DNA of 64,000 nucleotides from Paralvinella palmiformis (lineage: Eukaryota; Annelida; Polychaeta; Terebellida; Alvinellidae): positions 22,501-86,500 of the forward strand of contig JAODUP010000472.1 in the NCBI GenBank assembly GCA_025642065.1, written 5' to 3'. Below, one piece after another: positions 14,101-25,167 of this stretch. The translations under genes were made by a program, and so were the position numbers. The number at the start of each line of letters is the position of its first letter. Positions within the stretch are counted from its first letter, which is position 1. The notes under the pieces were generated by a model. It was not told the DNA's origin and made no database searches. It saw only the letters and a list, made by a program, of their open reading frames with translations.

Positions 14101-15552
14101 AATAGTTTGTACACCCGAGAAGATATGGTTTAATATTCCACACATTTGTATTATTAAAACAAATGATATGGGCAAGGGACGTAGAATACTGATGTGATAA
14201 TTGATCTTATTCAAGTCTTTAAGTTTGTGCACAATATGATTTCAGTCCAGTTTTCAGTCGTCTAACCCATATATTCAAAATTTTCACAACATTTTCAGAT
14301 TTGTTTGTTGTTATTATAAACGTGATGGCAACAATCTGCCTTTTTCCCAAATATCAAATATAATAACCAATATACGTCGACCGTAACCTGGATGTAACCT
14401 GGATGGAACTGCATATGATAGTACATTACTTATTACAATTGTTGTGTGTAAAATACTACGATAGAAAAATGACAATAAACGTATGCTCTCGCTACTTCTC
14501 CATATCTGTACATTCTAGCCACTGACGGAGTGTACTTCACTATTTAGGGAACATCTTCTCATTTATTTTATGCCGGTCAGTTTGGATGATGATGTCTCAC
14601 ATTTAGAAGGCGGGTTTATGTAAACAATGTAAACATTATCCGACAGAAAACGACTCGTGACAAGTGATGCGAGTTTCTCGCATAAATAAAACTTAACAAG
14701 TACATATGTGTACATTCATACATTCATTATGTCGTGCAAACCCCACAATGCTACGGCATCGGGGAATGCACAAAAAAGATATAAATAAATCAAATCAAAT
14801 ACATTCATACTAATATTTTAATATTCGCACATTTTGACTTGCAAGACTGCACACATGTGGAATGAGAGCACATTTCAGTGCAACATGAAGTAATGTTGTT
14901 ATGACAGTGAAGGTAGCAACTATTATAAAAGTTATCGGATGACACTGTGTCTGCTAATAATCTTTAAGTATGAGTAGATGCCACCAGTATTTGTCATATA
15001 ACCATTTGGATAGCAATATTTGTTTTAACTTATTGACTTCTGTTACACAACATGACAATATTCGACCGAGATAAGTTTTGTAGCTCAAACTCGGCTCTAA
15101 ATGGGTACATTTTACCCTTTTTTGGTCTGTGTGCATCAACTTTGTTCTTCTTGCCACATTATAGGTCACCCATCGTTGAATATGGTTGAATATCAATTGA
15201 AATTTTATTCAACCATATAGCTATGCAGCTACTATGTTGGGAATTATGTGCTGGCTTCTGGGCTGTTATAAAATGTTTATATATGACGTGTACAGATTTC
15301 GCTGTGCTATAAAGCTCTCTTAAGCATATTTGTCACAGTCTGTGTCATGTTAAAAGTGGATGATGATGGTGGCAAAATTGGTGCACCATCTTCTGAGTAC
15401 CTTCAAGGGAAGTCATCTCTTCAGCAAGGTCACAACACCAATGGGATAGTTTTCTTCTGTACATATGTATATGTTTCGTACTTGTTGCAATATCACTAGC
15501 TAGCAATATCCAGTGTCACATGTTCAACGATGGTTGCTCAGCAGCAAAGGAT

Positions 15553-15600
<48 letters not shown>

Positions 15601-17285
15601 ATGTAGTCACTGTGTATTCTATGTCACACCTTGTAGATGTTTTGTTGCTGGTCACACAAAATAGTTAGATATTTGAATAAATCAGTTTCAGATGATGGAA
15701 GTTGCCGAGAGATAAATCATCTTTTGTCTGATTCCTGTCCATTGGGTTGAGTAACTGTGTTGTGTACAAAATTGTATTGACAGACACCAAGAACTACTGG
15801 CAGTATGTTTAAATTGGTGCATATTATAAAGTGATATTGTAGAAATATGATACAGACAACAGACGTGGATTAAAAGTACCAGTAAATGTTTGGAACTTAA
15901 AGCTGCACTGCACAGTTTCATTCAGTGTTGTTATGGTGTTAAGAGTTTGATCATTATTGAAGCGAATTTAAACAGAAACATTTGATAGCATTCATTTTAT
16001 GACCCATGTTTAAATATATTCATATTTATTAATGTGAGTTTAATTTTTCATATAACTTTGGCTTCATATTGTGCTAAAATTATATTTATCTTCATAACAA
16101 TGTAACAATAAAAAGTGATTTAAGTGGCCAGATTTAGTGAAATTGTTCTATGGGCTGTACAGGATTATGGATAATGTACAGAAATAATTTGAAAGAAGTA
16201 AAAAAGATCCATCTATGTTTGTTGTCATTTGGCATCAGACAGTCTTTCTGAACATTTACAATTAAATCTTAATTAAGTGTTTGTTCTGCGCTATACCCCT
16301 GGGACATCTGAGACTCTGTGTTGGCGTCATCTTTTCATACTCATCCTGTCTGTGCAGAAGGCTTTGTCTATATTGCATATTTGGTGTTCCTTGGAATTGT
16401 AAATAGGCTTCAGAATTAATTGCATTAGCTTAAACGTTAAGTGATTTATACCAAATATTGATCATCGTCAGTTGATAATGTTTGCTGAAAGACAGGCAAA
16501 ATTGTTGTGTTTCTTTTTGAATATCTAATGATCATTCATTTTGGGGTGGTTTCTTACATGGAAAATTTCATGAATATGAATGTAACATGGCTATTAATGC
16601 ATTGTACAAAACATAACACATGTCTGTGGAATGCATTTTGTGTACCATATTTTTTTACAGTAAAGCAAACTACTTTGTCAAAATGTGTCTCCCTGAAACA
16701 TTAATCACACATTCCTCATTTATTTATTTATTCTAAATGTTTATCCATGATCCCTGTATTATAATTATTATTATTATTATTACTGGTACTATTATTATTA
16801 TTATTATCATCAACAGTATTATTATCATCATTGTTGTGATCCTTATCATGCTTTCTTTCATTACGCAGAGCCAACGACAAAGTGAAGAAAGGTCAGGTGG
16901 GCTATAACAAGAAGAACACAACACCTAACCAGCCGGTGGTCAACTTGGCCAGTCCACAGCCAATACTACAGGCAGAGAAGACTTCCCTGCATGAGAAGAC
17001 GCTACACTATGACAAGATGACGAACACGAAGAAATGGAACAACCGCGATGATGGAAAAGCTGACAGAGACAAGGGTGGGCTCAGTCTGCCTGAGGTCAAA
17101 GGTGCTGAAGGTCAGGTGCTATCCAGAATGGCATCCAATTTGAAATTACAAGATCATTATTAGTCACAGTAATGTCGACTTCAGACACCTAGTTTCAAAT
17201 TACAAAAATGCCACCACACACGCAAACATTCTAGGACACTAAATTGTGCCGATGGGTTATTAAACAACATTCATCCAGCCAGCCA

Positions 17286-17323
<38 letters not shown>

Positions 17324-18310
17324 TACTATCATTTCCTTTGGAATTAATTTTCTTACACACCACAAATCATATCGTCCCGTATATTTTATGATCTGTTACT
17401 ATTCTTTTGCTACTATGTTAATCCAGTCAGTCACTGATCTATAGCATTGTAATTGACCCAAAATTATCATTATATTCTTCCATTCATTGTCTGATGAATA
17501 CTGAATGATATTTAAATCAATTTATGGGCTAATAATAATATATATTTAAGTCATTTGGTCTGTTTAAAACCAATTAATTCCGATCCGTGTTTTGATGGAT
17601 TATAGACGTCTGAATCAACCCTCAATAGCAATTCATTTAGATCTGTTTTTATCTTAATCTCATATAACAGGGTTCATACACATTTTGACTTCTCAGATTC
17701 CAGGACTTTTCCAGGACCTTCCAATGTCAAATCCATGGACCTTTTCAATGAATTCATGAACTTTTAATGCACAAAGATACACCCATATTTCGGAAGAAGT
17801 GTAATGACTGAATTCCTATATGCTTATGATTAGAAATATAGATCTATATGTTCAAATTCCAGAACTTTAAGGAGCTCTACAAAATTCCAAGATTTTTGAG
17901 GCCTGGAATCCAAATGTTTTCAAATTCCAAGACTTTCCAGATTTTCAAGGACCTGTGGGCCCCATAGCAGTTATCGATTCTGATAACGGTGATTGTTTGC
18001 AATTGTTCTCGTTTCGACACAAAATGACATCGTCCATGCTCTGATGATGCCATTGTGGTGTTCGTTTTACTGAATTACATTTGGGCAACAACATTTCAAT
18101 CCATGCGCGATAATTATATTTAGAGATGTATAGAGATGTGATGATTTTGCCTTCTGCGGCATTATGGCATATATAGGTGTGTTTTCTTCTGTTCACTTCT
18201 AGCTAATCCAAACAGAGGACAACAAGTAAAAAAGAAAAACTTTATGACCGCCATACCACATATAACAAACATAGACCCATTTAATGACAATGTAAGTATT
18301 CTATGTGTGT

Positions 18311-18351
<41 letters not shown>

Positions 18352-19560
18352 ACCACTGATAAATCTATCCTGTTAAATTTCATGTCAATGAATTTTGCTG
18401 AAAATAAGCTGGCTTCATATGATGTAAAGTAATAATAATAATAATAATAATACCAATAGCGTGCAGATTTAAAGCATCCATCTTTAGATAGTAAAGTGAA
18501 TAATCGGAGAAAACCTTTGTTATTTATCTTGTGATGTAAAATAGCCAAAAATTGCTTGTTATTGTCATTCTAGCATTAGACAACTTGGTTTGACTTGATG
18601 TTTATGGTACTAAGAGCAGCAGAATGGGGTAAGCTATGGAATGGTTTATGGTTGTCTCGACTGTAATAAGCATGATGTTAGTAACTCCAGTTATAAATAT
18701 GGAAACGTGACTTTTGTTTTAAATTCGTGATATATCAGACCGCTGTGAAAACTACTTTCCCAAAAATGAGTGGGTAACCAAATTATTAGTAGTACAAATA
18801 TGGGGAATGAATTGAAAATCATTGTACTTTAGATGTTCTTAATTACGAATTGAGACCAGTAGGTTTAAAATAATATTCAGAAAGTTTTCAGACATTTCAT
18901 TATAACTCACTCCACTCAGACTTGCTTTCGAGGCTTGATACGATTGGCACCTAACTAAAACAATGATTAGCCAACTAAAACAGTGATTAGCCAACTAAAA
19001 CAGTGATTAGCCAACTAAACAGTGATTAGCCAACTAAAACAGTGATTAGCCAACTAACGCATTCTGTCTAAGCTCTGAGTTGTACTTCTTTTGCAGTGAT
19101 TGATTTACAAATCTGTTCTTACAATGGAGAACCTCCTCATCAGTGCACGATATATTCCATCATGAAATATAACAGATTCAGATGCAGTGCTAGCTCTCTA
19201 ATTTGGTTTTCTCCATATTGCAACATCCATTAAGCTGGTTCAGAGGCTGTTGGCATTGTATCCAAAGGAAACGTAAAAAAATCTGACTGTGTGCATAATG
19301 GAGAGCATTGAATTTAAATATTTAAAATTACATGACAGAGAATTTAAAAGGACCATATTTCCCCTGAAAAACTTTTGATTTTGAAACTTATTGATAAATC
19401 ATGTTTCTCTTGATAAAAAGCACTGTGTATACTTGATTTTGAAACTTATTGATAATTGGGTATACTTCAACTAAGGGGATGTATAGCATGCCATTATATT
19501 TAGAGGTACATTCACTTTGGTTCAGTTACTGGTTAGTAACAAAATCGGTTTACTCTCTCA

Positions 19561-19612
<52 letters not shown>

Positions 19613-22135
19613 CAGTGTACCACCACTTTTAACTAAATTATTTGGCCATTTTTATCATTATCCACTCAACTAATTAATATAATTCAGAAAATGTTCAAGG
19701 CAGAGGAGTAATATAAATAATTGTCTAAATTGTTATGAATTGTTTTATTGATGATTTGCCAAGAAACTCACCGAAATTCAAGTGGAATATACAGTCAGTG
19801 ATACAAAAATTAATAAAACTAGAAAAGAGTATAAATATAGAAAATTAACAGAATTTGTGAATTGAAAATATTAGATAGGAAACAAATATTAGGACAGAAG
19901 AAAAAAATAACATTTGAGCAAACTGACATTTCATCTGTAGCTCCACAATTGTTTGCTGAAACATGTAGACAAACAGCTCGCCAAGAGTACAAAAACAATT
20001 TTAAATGTTATCGTAAATAATACAAATTATACTTTAGGAAGGGTTTCAGTTATTTTTTTTTCTTCAGTTATTTTTGTTACCATGCATCAAAAATCACTTT
20101 TCCAGATCTTAATTTATTACCAGTACCTTTAAATCTCATATACCAGTACTTCGTCCTGCAAAATGGTAATTTTGTCATGGTCACTCCTGGAAAATAATAT
20201 TTCCTTTGCGGTGGGAACTGTGACTTGACTATGTTTAAATGTCTCGTTGATAATTATATCGTTGATAATTTATTCTATTTACTGAAAAAAGTATTATCTC
20301 CCATATTTGATGAGTACAAATAAGATATATATAGATAGATAGTTAACCAGTAAAAGTAATAGATAAATATACAAATATCTCTAATTGTTGTCGGTTTCAG
20401 AATTTTGTAACATCTGAACTTTTATAATGGCCGCAGTCTTCATGTAGTAGTTCAGACTGAACCTCACTAGGTTCAGACTAGCAACCGTCTGTCTTAGGAC
20501 TCGTACGCAGTAATAACTCACGAAAATATATCATAGTTTAATGTTGTTTCTCTGTTCTTTAGAGTGAAAGATTTTGGTCTTACAATTTGGAATGGTCTTT
20601 ATTAAGAATTTAAAACACACTGACTCTCATGTAGGAGAAAATGAGACTGAATTTTATCAAAATGAGACTGACCCATTGACCTGACCATTAAAAACAAATG
20701 TGTATGATTGATGTTGTATGGCCACTTTTGTGAACATGGTAGGCTAAATGGGGCGAGTGACCTCCAAAGTTAATGAAGCAAAGTCAAAGATGAAAATCAG
20801 CTATGCCCACGACGAGATTCGAACTCAGGTGATAGTGATCTGTGGTCCAATGCCCTACTAATTAGACCACGGAGGCAATAAAGACAATAATTATCTGTAT
20901 GTGGTTTTATTGATCCATACTCTAACACAATACAAATATATAATAACCAACACGGGCGCCTCCGTGGTCTAGCGGTAGCGTGCTGGACCAGAGATCACTA
21001 CCACCTGTGTTCGAATCCCGGCATGGGCATATCTGAAGGTTGTTTCGTCTTTCACTTCATCTCATTACCTTTAGAGGTCGCTCGGCCCATTTAGCCTACC
21101 TTGTGCACAAAAGTGGCCGTAAAACATCAATCATCATCATCATCATCTTGTGGCTGTTGAGACAATAAGGGAAACCCACTGTTGCTTATATATAAAATAA
21201 AGCACAAAATAGTAAACAAAGACAGTAATAATTCATACACAGAAGATAAAGGAAGAAATTAAGTTACCAAAAACTGTATATAATTCCTTCAAAGTATGAA
21301 AACAGTTAATATGATATATGGAATCCACATTTATGTCATTATATTAACATACAATGGAGAGAAAAAAAGTGATTAAACAAATAAACAGGAAAGGGACAGA
21401 AATCCACCATTTAAAAAAGACCATGTGCTTTTATTTACTGTAAACAAAGACAACTGACCAATCAGGAGAGAGTATTTGTGTCACGTGACCATCATAATGC
21501 ACATGGACGCTTACCAGCCCAAATCACCAACTCACCAAAATCTCCCATCCTTCAAGCATGGTTCTTATATTCACTAAATATTTATAATTATGACATTTGA
21601 AATGGTTACAGCAGTAGATTATAGCATTATTTAATATCTGGAAACTGTCGGATGATAAATATTTGTCTTTATCATGACTTTTTTCTGCTTAAAATCGGTC
21701 CAAAATCCAGTCTACAACCGGGAACAGTGCTATTTAGCAACTGTTGGTGAGGTATCGGCGGAGATGTTTTAAGTTATGATACTTTTACACTGCGAAGAGT
21801 TCCAAAACATCGGAAAATTATTCCAGTGAAAACGAACTTGAGACGACTACGTATCTTGTCTCAAAATGCCGCCAGTCCGGTCGGGCTACTGTTTTAGACT
21901 ACTCACTATAGCACGTCCCGGCTACCGATTTTTCCGGCCCTGTAAACTTGTGGGGGGATTGAGGTTACAGTGCATCACGCTACCGTTAGAATGACTCTGA
22001 TTATATATAATATAAACAAAGAATTTGGCGACAGTAGTTCTGCTACCACGTAATGTCTCATGCCCTAACACACTGCATTCTTTTCACTTCCAGGCTCCCG
22101 TTTCACCAGCCCATCCGCACGACGATACCCAGTAG
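3168..22135 (+). CDS. CDKL2: CDKL2-like cyclin-dependent kinase-like gene, 3' part (6 exons in window)
   Basis: Exons 3168-3307, 6506-6760, 7873-8108, 16869 to about 17101 or 17110, 18203-18291 and 22094-22135. Phases agree at every junction, giving about 331 residues and a stop at 22133-22135. The N-terminal part is the last third of a CMGC Ser/Thr kinase domain: GNLTPRH, then NPLFVGMRLPE and CLHLDANDRPTC, with the conserved subdomain XI Arg in NDRPT, followed by LLRHEFFTKDGFAQRF. Order and wording match CDKL2 better than CDKL3 (GFAxRF motif). After the kinase comes a long polar tail rich in Lys, Ser, Thr and Pro, as expected for CDKL2. Kinase activity cannot be judged because the ATP-binding, HRD, DFG and activation segments lie upstream of the window. 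No promoter is present. The last two short exons are inferred from splice sites and phase only; a shorter product ending at 17161-17163 is possible. Confidence 0.85.
3451..3675 (+). mobile_element. CAGGGTT-ended nonautonomous transposon fragment
   Basis: Starts CAGGGTTCGCACAGGTCCTT and repeats the words CCTTGAAA, CCTGGAA and AGTCCTGGA. The same family in opposite orientation spans 17670-17965, where both ends are visible. The ends recall hAT-type termini, but no target duplication was verified. Confidence 0.55.
4893..5058 (-). mobile_element. SINE family A, diverged copy
   Basis: On the - strand it carries the family's GTGCACAAAAG-like segment (here GCTTTTGTGCACATCA on +), the GACCTCCAA...GTAATG segment and a tRNA-like B box (GAGTTCAAACCCAG on +). 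It is more diverged than the copies at 20953 or 47811. Confidence 0.6.
6038..6210 (+). mobile_element. SINE family A, near full-length copy
   Basis: tRNA-derived head (GGGCGTCTCCGTGCTCTAAC, then TGGTAGCGCGTTGGACC), body TTACCTTTGGAGGTCGCTCG, then CCCATTTAGCCTACCATGTG and tail AAACATCAATCATAATCAT. The B box region is degraded here (ACCTGGGCTTATC). Confidence 0.85.
6506..6760 (+). CDS. CDKL2: CDKL2-like exon: end of kinase domain and start of C-terminal tail
   Basis: Acceptor tttcag, donor AAAAAG|gtaatc; 85 codons, phase 0 on both sides. It encodes QCLHLDANDRPTCSQLL, then HEFFTKDGFAQRFQQEL, which closes the kinase fold (the Arg in DRPT anchors the C-lobe in this family). The rest is a polar linker ending in GGRKKKKK, a possible nuclear-localisation-like basic patch. 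Its base composition is clearly more GC-rich than the flanking introns. Confidence 0.9.
7873..8108 (+). CDS. CDKL2: CDKL2-like exon: Pro/Ser/Thr-rich tail
   Basis: Acceptor ttgatgcag, donor ACTAG|gtgagt. It starts in phase 0 and ends with two bases of a codon, completed as AGA (Arg) in the next exon. It encodes DIKDGDGEKIKRKLPDPEKF, then Pro/Ser/Thr-rich sequence ending PPIQPTTTTR. There is no domain; it is a disordered tail. An (AT)n microsatellite begins 15 bp after the donor. Confidence 0.75.
8124..8162. repeat. (AT)n microsatellite
   Basis: About 19 AT units just after a CDKL2-like donor site. Confidence 0.95.
9050..9545 (+). other. CpG-rich block, possible LINE 5' region
   Basis: Locally rich in CpG against an A+T-rich intron. 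The open frame 9322-9546 ends in hydrophobic sequence VVVLVAFVWLAGADINPDVS. This loosely resembles the hydrophobic-plus-2A-like (GDxxxNPGP) starts of some invertebrate LINE ORFs, but the final NPGP is not intact (NPDV). A LINE reverse-transcriptase remnant begins 360 bp downstream. Treat as a hypothesis. Confidence 0.3.
9524..9916. repeat. Long imperfect inverted repeat (foldback)
   Basis: Left arm 9524-9579 starts CAGATGTCAGTAGGTTATCT and includes TTAATCCCGGTGA and CTGTCACCACCACTAC. Right arm 9869-9916 is its complement (GTAGTGGTGGTGACAG, TCACCGGGATTAAGATAAC, TACTGACATCTG), with one 8-bp gap. The spacer holds ACT/ATT trinucleotide repeats. The right arm runs into the LINE fragment that follows. 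Confidence 0.85.
9908..10892 (+). pseudogene. 5'-truncated LINE (CR1/L2/Jockey type), reverse transcriptase C-terminal half
   Basis: Begins with the reverse-transcriptase catalytic motif region (frame reading SADDTQLYISLDPDNE). After a frameshift it continues in the frame of 9996-10460: LWMTQNLLKLNDNKT, then LGVIFDQCINMHEHV, FVTSRIDYCNSQLYG and RLQRIQNSAARIV. This is the conserved thumb/C-terminal region of such elements. Later segments (VAAPTLWNRLPANIRNASS, then KTHYLR-like) occur in other frames. The 3' end is TTATTATTATT-rich. Frameshifts and stops make it inactive, and the N-terminal endonuclease is missing. Confidence 0.85.
11361..11393. repeat. (CG)10(TG)6 alternating purine-pyrimidine tract
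   Basis: Ten CG units followed by TG units, a classic Z-DNA-prone sequence. The CG run is striking in an A+T-rich intron. Confidence 0.95.
12346..12668 (+). mobile_element. LINE 3' end, second copy
   Basis: About 320 bp closely matching 10586-10890: TGCAGGTGCCAGTGTCTCGG, then TTTGTGGAATAGGT, AGAAATGCGTCGTCTCTTG and CCTGCTAGTACGGGCGC. It ends in (TTA)n. It is a 5'-truncated insertion of the same family. Confidence 0.9.
15555..15599. repeat. (AT)n microsatellite
   Basis: About 22 AT units. Confidence 0.95.
16869..17163 (+). CDS. CDKL2: CDKL2-like exon: basic tail (spliced on, or terminal)
   Basis: Acceptor ttacgcag; the first base completes the Arg codon from the previous exon. It encodes ANDKVKKGQVGYNKKN, TPNQPVVNLASPQP and EKTSLHEKTLHYDKM, and the open frame runs to TAG at 17161-17163. 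Donors in the phase needed by the next candidate exon occur at 17102 (AAAG|gtgctg) and 17111 (GAAG|gtcagg), so splicing would end the exon at 17101 or 17110. Reading through to the stop gives an alternative C-terminus. The sequence cannot decide between these; transcript data would. Confidence 0.65.
17286..17322. repeat. (CA)n microsatellite
   Basis: About 18 CA units, just beyond the CDKL2-like exon at 16869. Confidence 0.95.
17670..17965 (-). mobile_element. CAGGGTT-ended nonautonomous transposon, full-length-like
   Basis: The + strand begins CAGGGTTCATACACATTTTG and closes with TTTCAAGGACCTGTGGGCCC, whose complement matches the start of the copy at 3451. The interior repeats TTCCAGGACTTTTCC-type words near each end. 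It is about 295 bp and non-coding. The termini suggest a hAT-type nonautonomous element; the superfamily is inferred. Confidence 0.6.
18203..18291 (+). CDS. CDKL2: CDKL2-like candidate penultimate exon
   Basis: Acceptor cacttctag and a consensus donor AAT|gtaagt. Its phase (needs one upstream base, ends in phase 0) fits the neighbours on both sides. It encodes NPNRGQQVKKKNFMTAIPHI then TNIDPFNDN, lysine-rich and reminiscent of the late tail of CDKL2. A (GT)n tract follows directly in the intron. The call rests on splice sites and phase, so it is moderate. Confidence 0.55.
18304..18349. repeat. (GT)n microsatellite
   Basis: About 22 GT units with one interruption. Confidence 0.95.
18951..19057. 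repeat. 20-bp tandem repeat, about 5 units
   Basis: Unit CAGTGATTAGCCAACTAAAA, repeated with minor changes (one unit is a base shorter). Non-coding, in a CDKL2-like intron. Confidence 0.95.
19556..19610. repeat. (CT)n(AT)n compound microsatellite
   Basis: A CT run followed directly by an AT run. Confidence 0.95.
20085..20240. mobile_element. Fragment of the CAGGGTTCCCAC element family
   Basis: Shares TTTTCCAGATCTTAA, TGGTAATTTTGTC and the terminal TTTGCGGTGGGAACTG with the copy at 43116-43534. Only the distal part is recognisable. Confidence 0.5.
20709..20877 (-). mobile_element. SINE family A copy
   Basis: Complement of the family consensus: TATGGCCACTTTTGTGAAC, then GACCTCCAAAGTTAATGAAG, a B box (GAGATTCGAACTCAGG on +) and an A box (TTAGACCACGGAGGC on +). 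It lies 75 bp from an oppositely oriented copy. Confidence 0.9.
20953..21148 (+). mobile_element. SINE family A, best-preserved copy
   Basis: tRNA-like head with A box (GTGGTCTAGCGGTAGCG) and B box (GTTCGAATCCC). Body TTACCTTTAGAGGTCGCTCG and CCCATTTAGCCTACC, then AAAAGTGGCCGTAAAACATC and an (ATC)n tail. The head implies RNA polymerase III transcription in an active master copy. Confidence 0.93.
22094..22135 (+). CDS. CDKL2: CDKL2-like candidate terminal exon
   Basis: Acceptor tcacttccag, then 13 codons (APVSPAHPHDDTQ) and TAG, in phase 0 with the preceding candidate exon. It is a short C-terminal exon; the GC-rich sequence after it would be 3' UTR. No AATAAA signal was found immediately downstream. 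Confidence 0.5.
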   Translation, partial: APVSPAHPHDDTQ

Positions 22136-22567
22136 CTGGCCAGCATCTGTGTTATGCGTGTCGGTGGCGCCATCCGCAAATTGTCAATCCTTGATCACGT
22201 GACACTTGTCACTGGGAGCAGTCCTTTCATCATCCATGTTTCGCCATCTAGACGCATCCTGCATTTGTTATCGGTCAGCCTACAACCTCCTCCGTACCGT
22301 GTCCTCTCGACTCTCTCTCTAACCTGGGAGGTACTGACCTGACCAAGCCAGGAGTCTTTCACGTCAGGCTCTTTCTCATTGTGTATTTATAACACTCATT
22401 ATTGTTGTTCTTGTTGTTATTGTTGTTCTTGTTGTTGTTGTTGTTGGTGGTGATGATGATGTTGTGGTTTGTGGGATTTCTCGAACTGACGCGAAATAAT
22501 TATGTGTGTGAAGAAAGACATGTCAAGCTATGTGTGTCAATATTGCATTACCATAAACGATTGGCTG

Positions 22568-22651
22568 TGTGTGTGTGTGTGTGTGTTTGTGTGCGTGCGT
22601 GCGCGCGCGTGTGTATGGTACAAGTGAGATATATATATATATATATATATT
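22568..22651. repeat. (GT)n/(GC)n plus (AT)n microsatellites
   Basis: GT run grading into GCGTGC/GCGCGC, then a separate AT run at 22629-22651. Confidence 0.9.
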
Positions 22652-23297
22652 ATTTCACTAATGTTAGGGGGCCGATCTACCATCATCGTCTGTAGTATTA
22701 AAAAGTAATTTGGAGACTTGCTAAGAATATTTCACAGATTTCAGGTATTAACGTCAATAACAGTATTATTATTATCGTTATTGTGGAGCTCCTGCAGGAT
22801 TCGTTTCCGGACACGCTTTGACACGTGGAGTAGCTTCAGAAACGGGATTCGCCGTACAGCAAAAACTGTACCGATAACATATCACGGCTATCTGGATCGG
22901 TCAGTCAGTGTTCAACAAATAGCTGATGAGATTAGTTTTTAACCGAAGTCGAGCACAACTTGTATAGTTTGATGTACTATCTACCTGTCTGTAATCGTGA
23001 CTCTTTGGCGAAATGTTTTGGCGATTACAAAATTAATTGTTGGATGTTTTATCAGATTGAGAAGTTACGATTTTTCTTGCTTAGGTATATCCATATTATC
23101 ATGTTTTTCGCGAGGACATTGCGTGTATTAGAAAGATGATCTTTCAGTCAGAAATAGGAGTTCTCTACTTACTGGGGAACATTATGGATCAGTCGTATTT
23201 ATGCAAGTGGTCGCGATATAGGATTCCTTTACAGTAATATGATATGACGGTGAGATTCGGAGGTGTTAAGACGTGTTCGTCTGGCTCCGTCTCATCA

Positions 23298-23299
<2 letters not shown>

Positions 23300-23336
<37 letters not shown>
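23300..23336. repeat. (AT)n microsatellite
   Basis: About 18 AT units. Confidence 0.95.
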
Positions 23337-23338
<2 letters not shown>

Positions 23339-24503
23339 TCAGAACTGAATAACCCGACGAGGTTCTTCACGCGCGAAGATGTCGGAATGCAACGAATGTC
23401 GTAGCATCCAGTTTGGTATGTGCGCGTTTACTTAAAATACACAAGATATGCGTGTTCATAATGCCTGTATTTGTCTTTCACCAAGTGAGTGAGTGAGTGA
23501 TTGAGTGATGGATCATAATACCTTTACTGGTGGTTGCGTTGTTCGTAGAAGCCATTGTCACGGCGCCCTCTTCCGTCAAACTGTCAGTGATCTTTTTCCT
23601 AGCATCCCAGTTATCTATTCCCTATTTAAGCCCATAATCTTGTTTCTTTGCCCCGCTTACTAAACTCATTCACCACATTTGACTGACCTCGTTTCGGCGC
23701 AATAATCTACGTAGAGGAACGGCGACATTTATATACGAATATTCAGGGGGAAAAAACAGAAATCGGACTCCTGTATCAACCGCGTGCTTAGCGTTTGTCG
23801 GTATAGCACCGCTAGGTGGAGATTGACCGACAAAATACAAAGAATAGAAGACCGAAATCGTCTGCTTTTCCTCAAACTGTGCCATTTTTATTTGATTCCG
23901 ATATTGTTATCATTCACGCGTTTTATAGCTTCATCACGGCTTTGTACAGCGGCGATATACGTGGCTGACATGATATCGTATAGCACTCCTGTAAATTACC
24001 AACCCGGCTTCTGTTACGTCCGGTAGGCGGCGCCTGTGTACATTCTGAGCTAGGCCTGCCGGGCGTTGTACGTCGTGGGACTTGTGTACGACCTGGGCGT
24101 TTTCTCTGTGTGTGTGTGTGTGTACCCGACAATATCTTCAGCTTGGATTTCTAGGCTCGATCAGTTATCACATGGCGTGATATATTCGCGAAGCGATGAT
24201 CGCATCCACGATACACGCCTGACATAATTAATCTCGTTGTCCCGTTCGTCTGTGTGCGTGCTTGTTTGTGCTTTGGTGCATGCTTTACTCATCGTTTACT
24301 CAGTGCTGTTAGCTAACTGTGTAATCTCGTGTCGATCTGGATTGAATAAGTCAGTTACTTGTGTGTTCAGTCTCCTAACACTGTAGGCTACCTGTATTAG
24401 CTGAAGTGTCGCACCTCGTTAGTGATTACCTGTACAGAGATAGTATTTGTATATTACACATCAAACAGTATTCATGCGATGAAGATGATGATTGTCGTTA
24501 TCG

Positions 24504-24533
24504 TGGTGATGATGATGATGATGATGATGATGA
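24504..24533. repeat. (GAT)n microsatellite
   Basis: GATGAT run within a wider GAT-rich segment. The poly-Asp open frame it creates is an artefact. Confidence 0.9.
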
Positions 24534-24772
24534 CAGTGATGTTTTTACGAGGTTGTGGTTGACCTTTTTTATATACGGATTTGATTGTATGCTTTTAGTG
24601 ATGGCTCGAGATATCTCTAAGAAAAACACACCTTGATCAGGTGCTCGAGTATTGTTATATTTTCATGGGAATAAATGTTTGAATGGAATAATAAAGTGTC
24701 TCTGTTTTATTTTCCTGCAGTCTGGTCGTCATCTTTGGGTGTGTAACATGATGTCGATAGTTTCAAATGGCG

Positions 24773-24822
24773 TGCGCGTGCGTGCGTGCGCGCGCGCGCG
24801 TGTGGGTGTGTGTGTGTGTGAC
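24773..24822. repeat. (GC/GT)n alternating tract
   Basis: GCGTGCGTGC, then GCGCGCGCGC, then GT repeats: alternating purine-pyrimidine and Z-DNA-prone. Confidence 0.9.
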
Positions 24823-25167
24823 ACCAGCTACGGGTACTAAGACCCGTATTACAATAAACACGTAAACTTCCACAAATGTGTGCACCTAAACATATTTTAC
24901 ATTAGGTCTGGACGATTCTTCAGGATCCGTGACGTATGCTTTTCTTTATCGGCAAATACTGACAACAACATAATAGAAATAATAATAATAATAATGGCCG
25001 AAATAACAGTTATTTTACGTGGCTTAGCTACCTCAAACGAAAGAGACGCATATGATCTGTAACGTCCTGCTTCACCACGGGGACTAATTCTAACTAAATT
25101 GAAAATTTAGAATAGGATACCATCCATATTCGACGGAGAAAATCTTGCCAGTTCCCTAGTTAGATGA

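Larger units (their letters stand above)
8109..16868. other. 8.8-kb intron of the CDKL2-like gene
   Basis: It contains an (AT)n tract, a CpG-rich block (about 9050-9545), a long inverted repeat, a LINE reverse-transcriptase fragment, a second LINE 3' end and microsatellites. From 13150 to 15550 I see nothing beyond A+T-rich sequence with scattered short open frames. Confidence 0.6.
18292..22093. other. Intron of the CDKL2-like gene
   Basis: It holds (GT)n, a 20-bp tandem repeat, a CT/AT tract, a fragment of a CAGGGTT-type element (about 20085-20240) and two SINE A copies. The stretch 21400-22090 is unassigned, and the part just before the last exon is more GC-rich. Confidence 0.55.

Noticed and set aside
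18162..18548. 128-codon minus-strand open frame with His-Thr repeats
   Set aside because: Antisense to a CDKL2-like candidate exon and to a (GT)n tract.
23330..24250. Promoter or first exon of an unseen gene in a CpG-richer stretch
   Set aside because: No convincing core promoter, start codon context or coding frame; only mild composition change.
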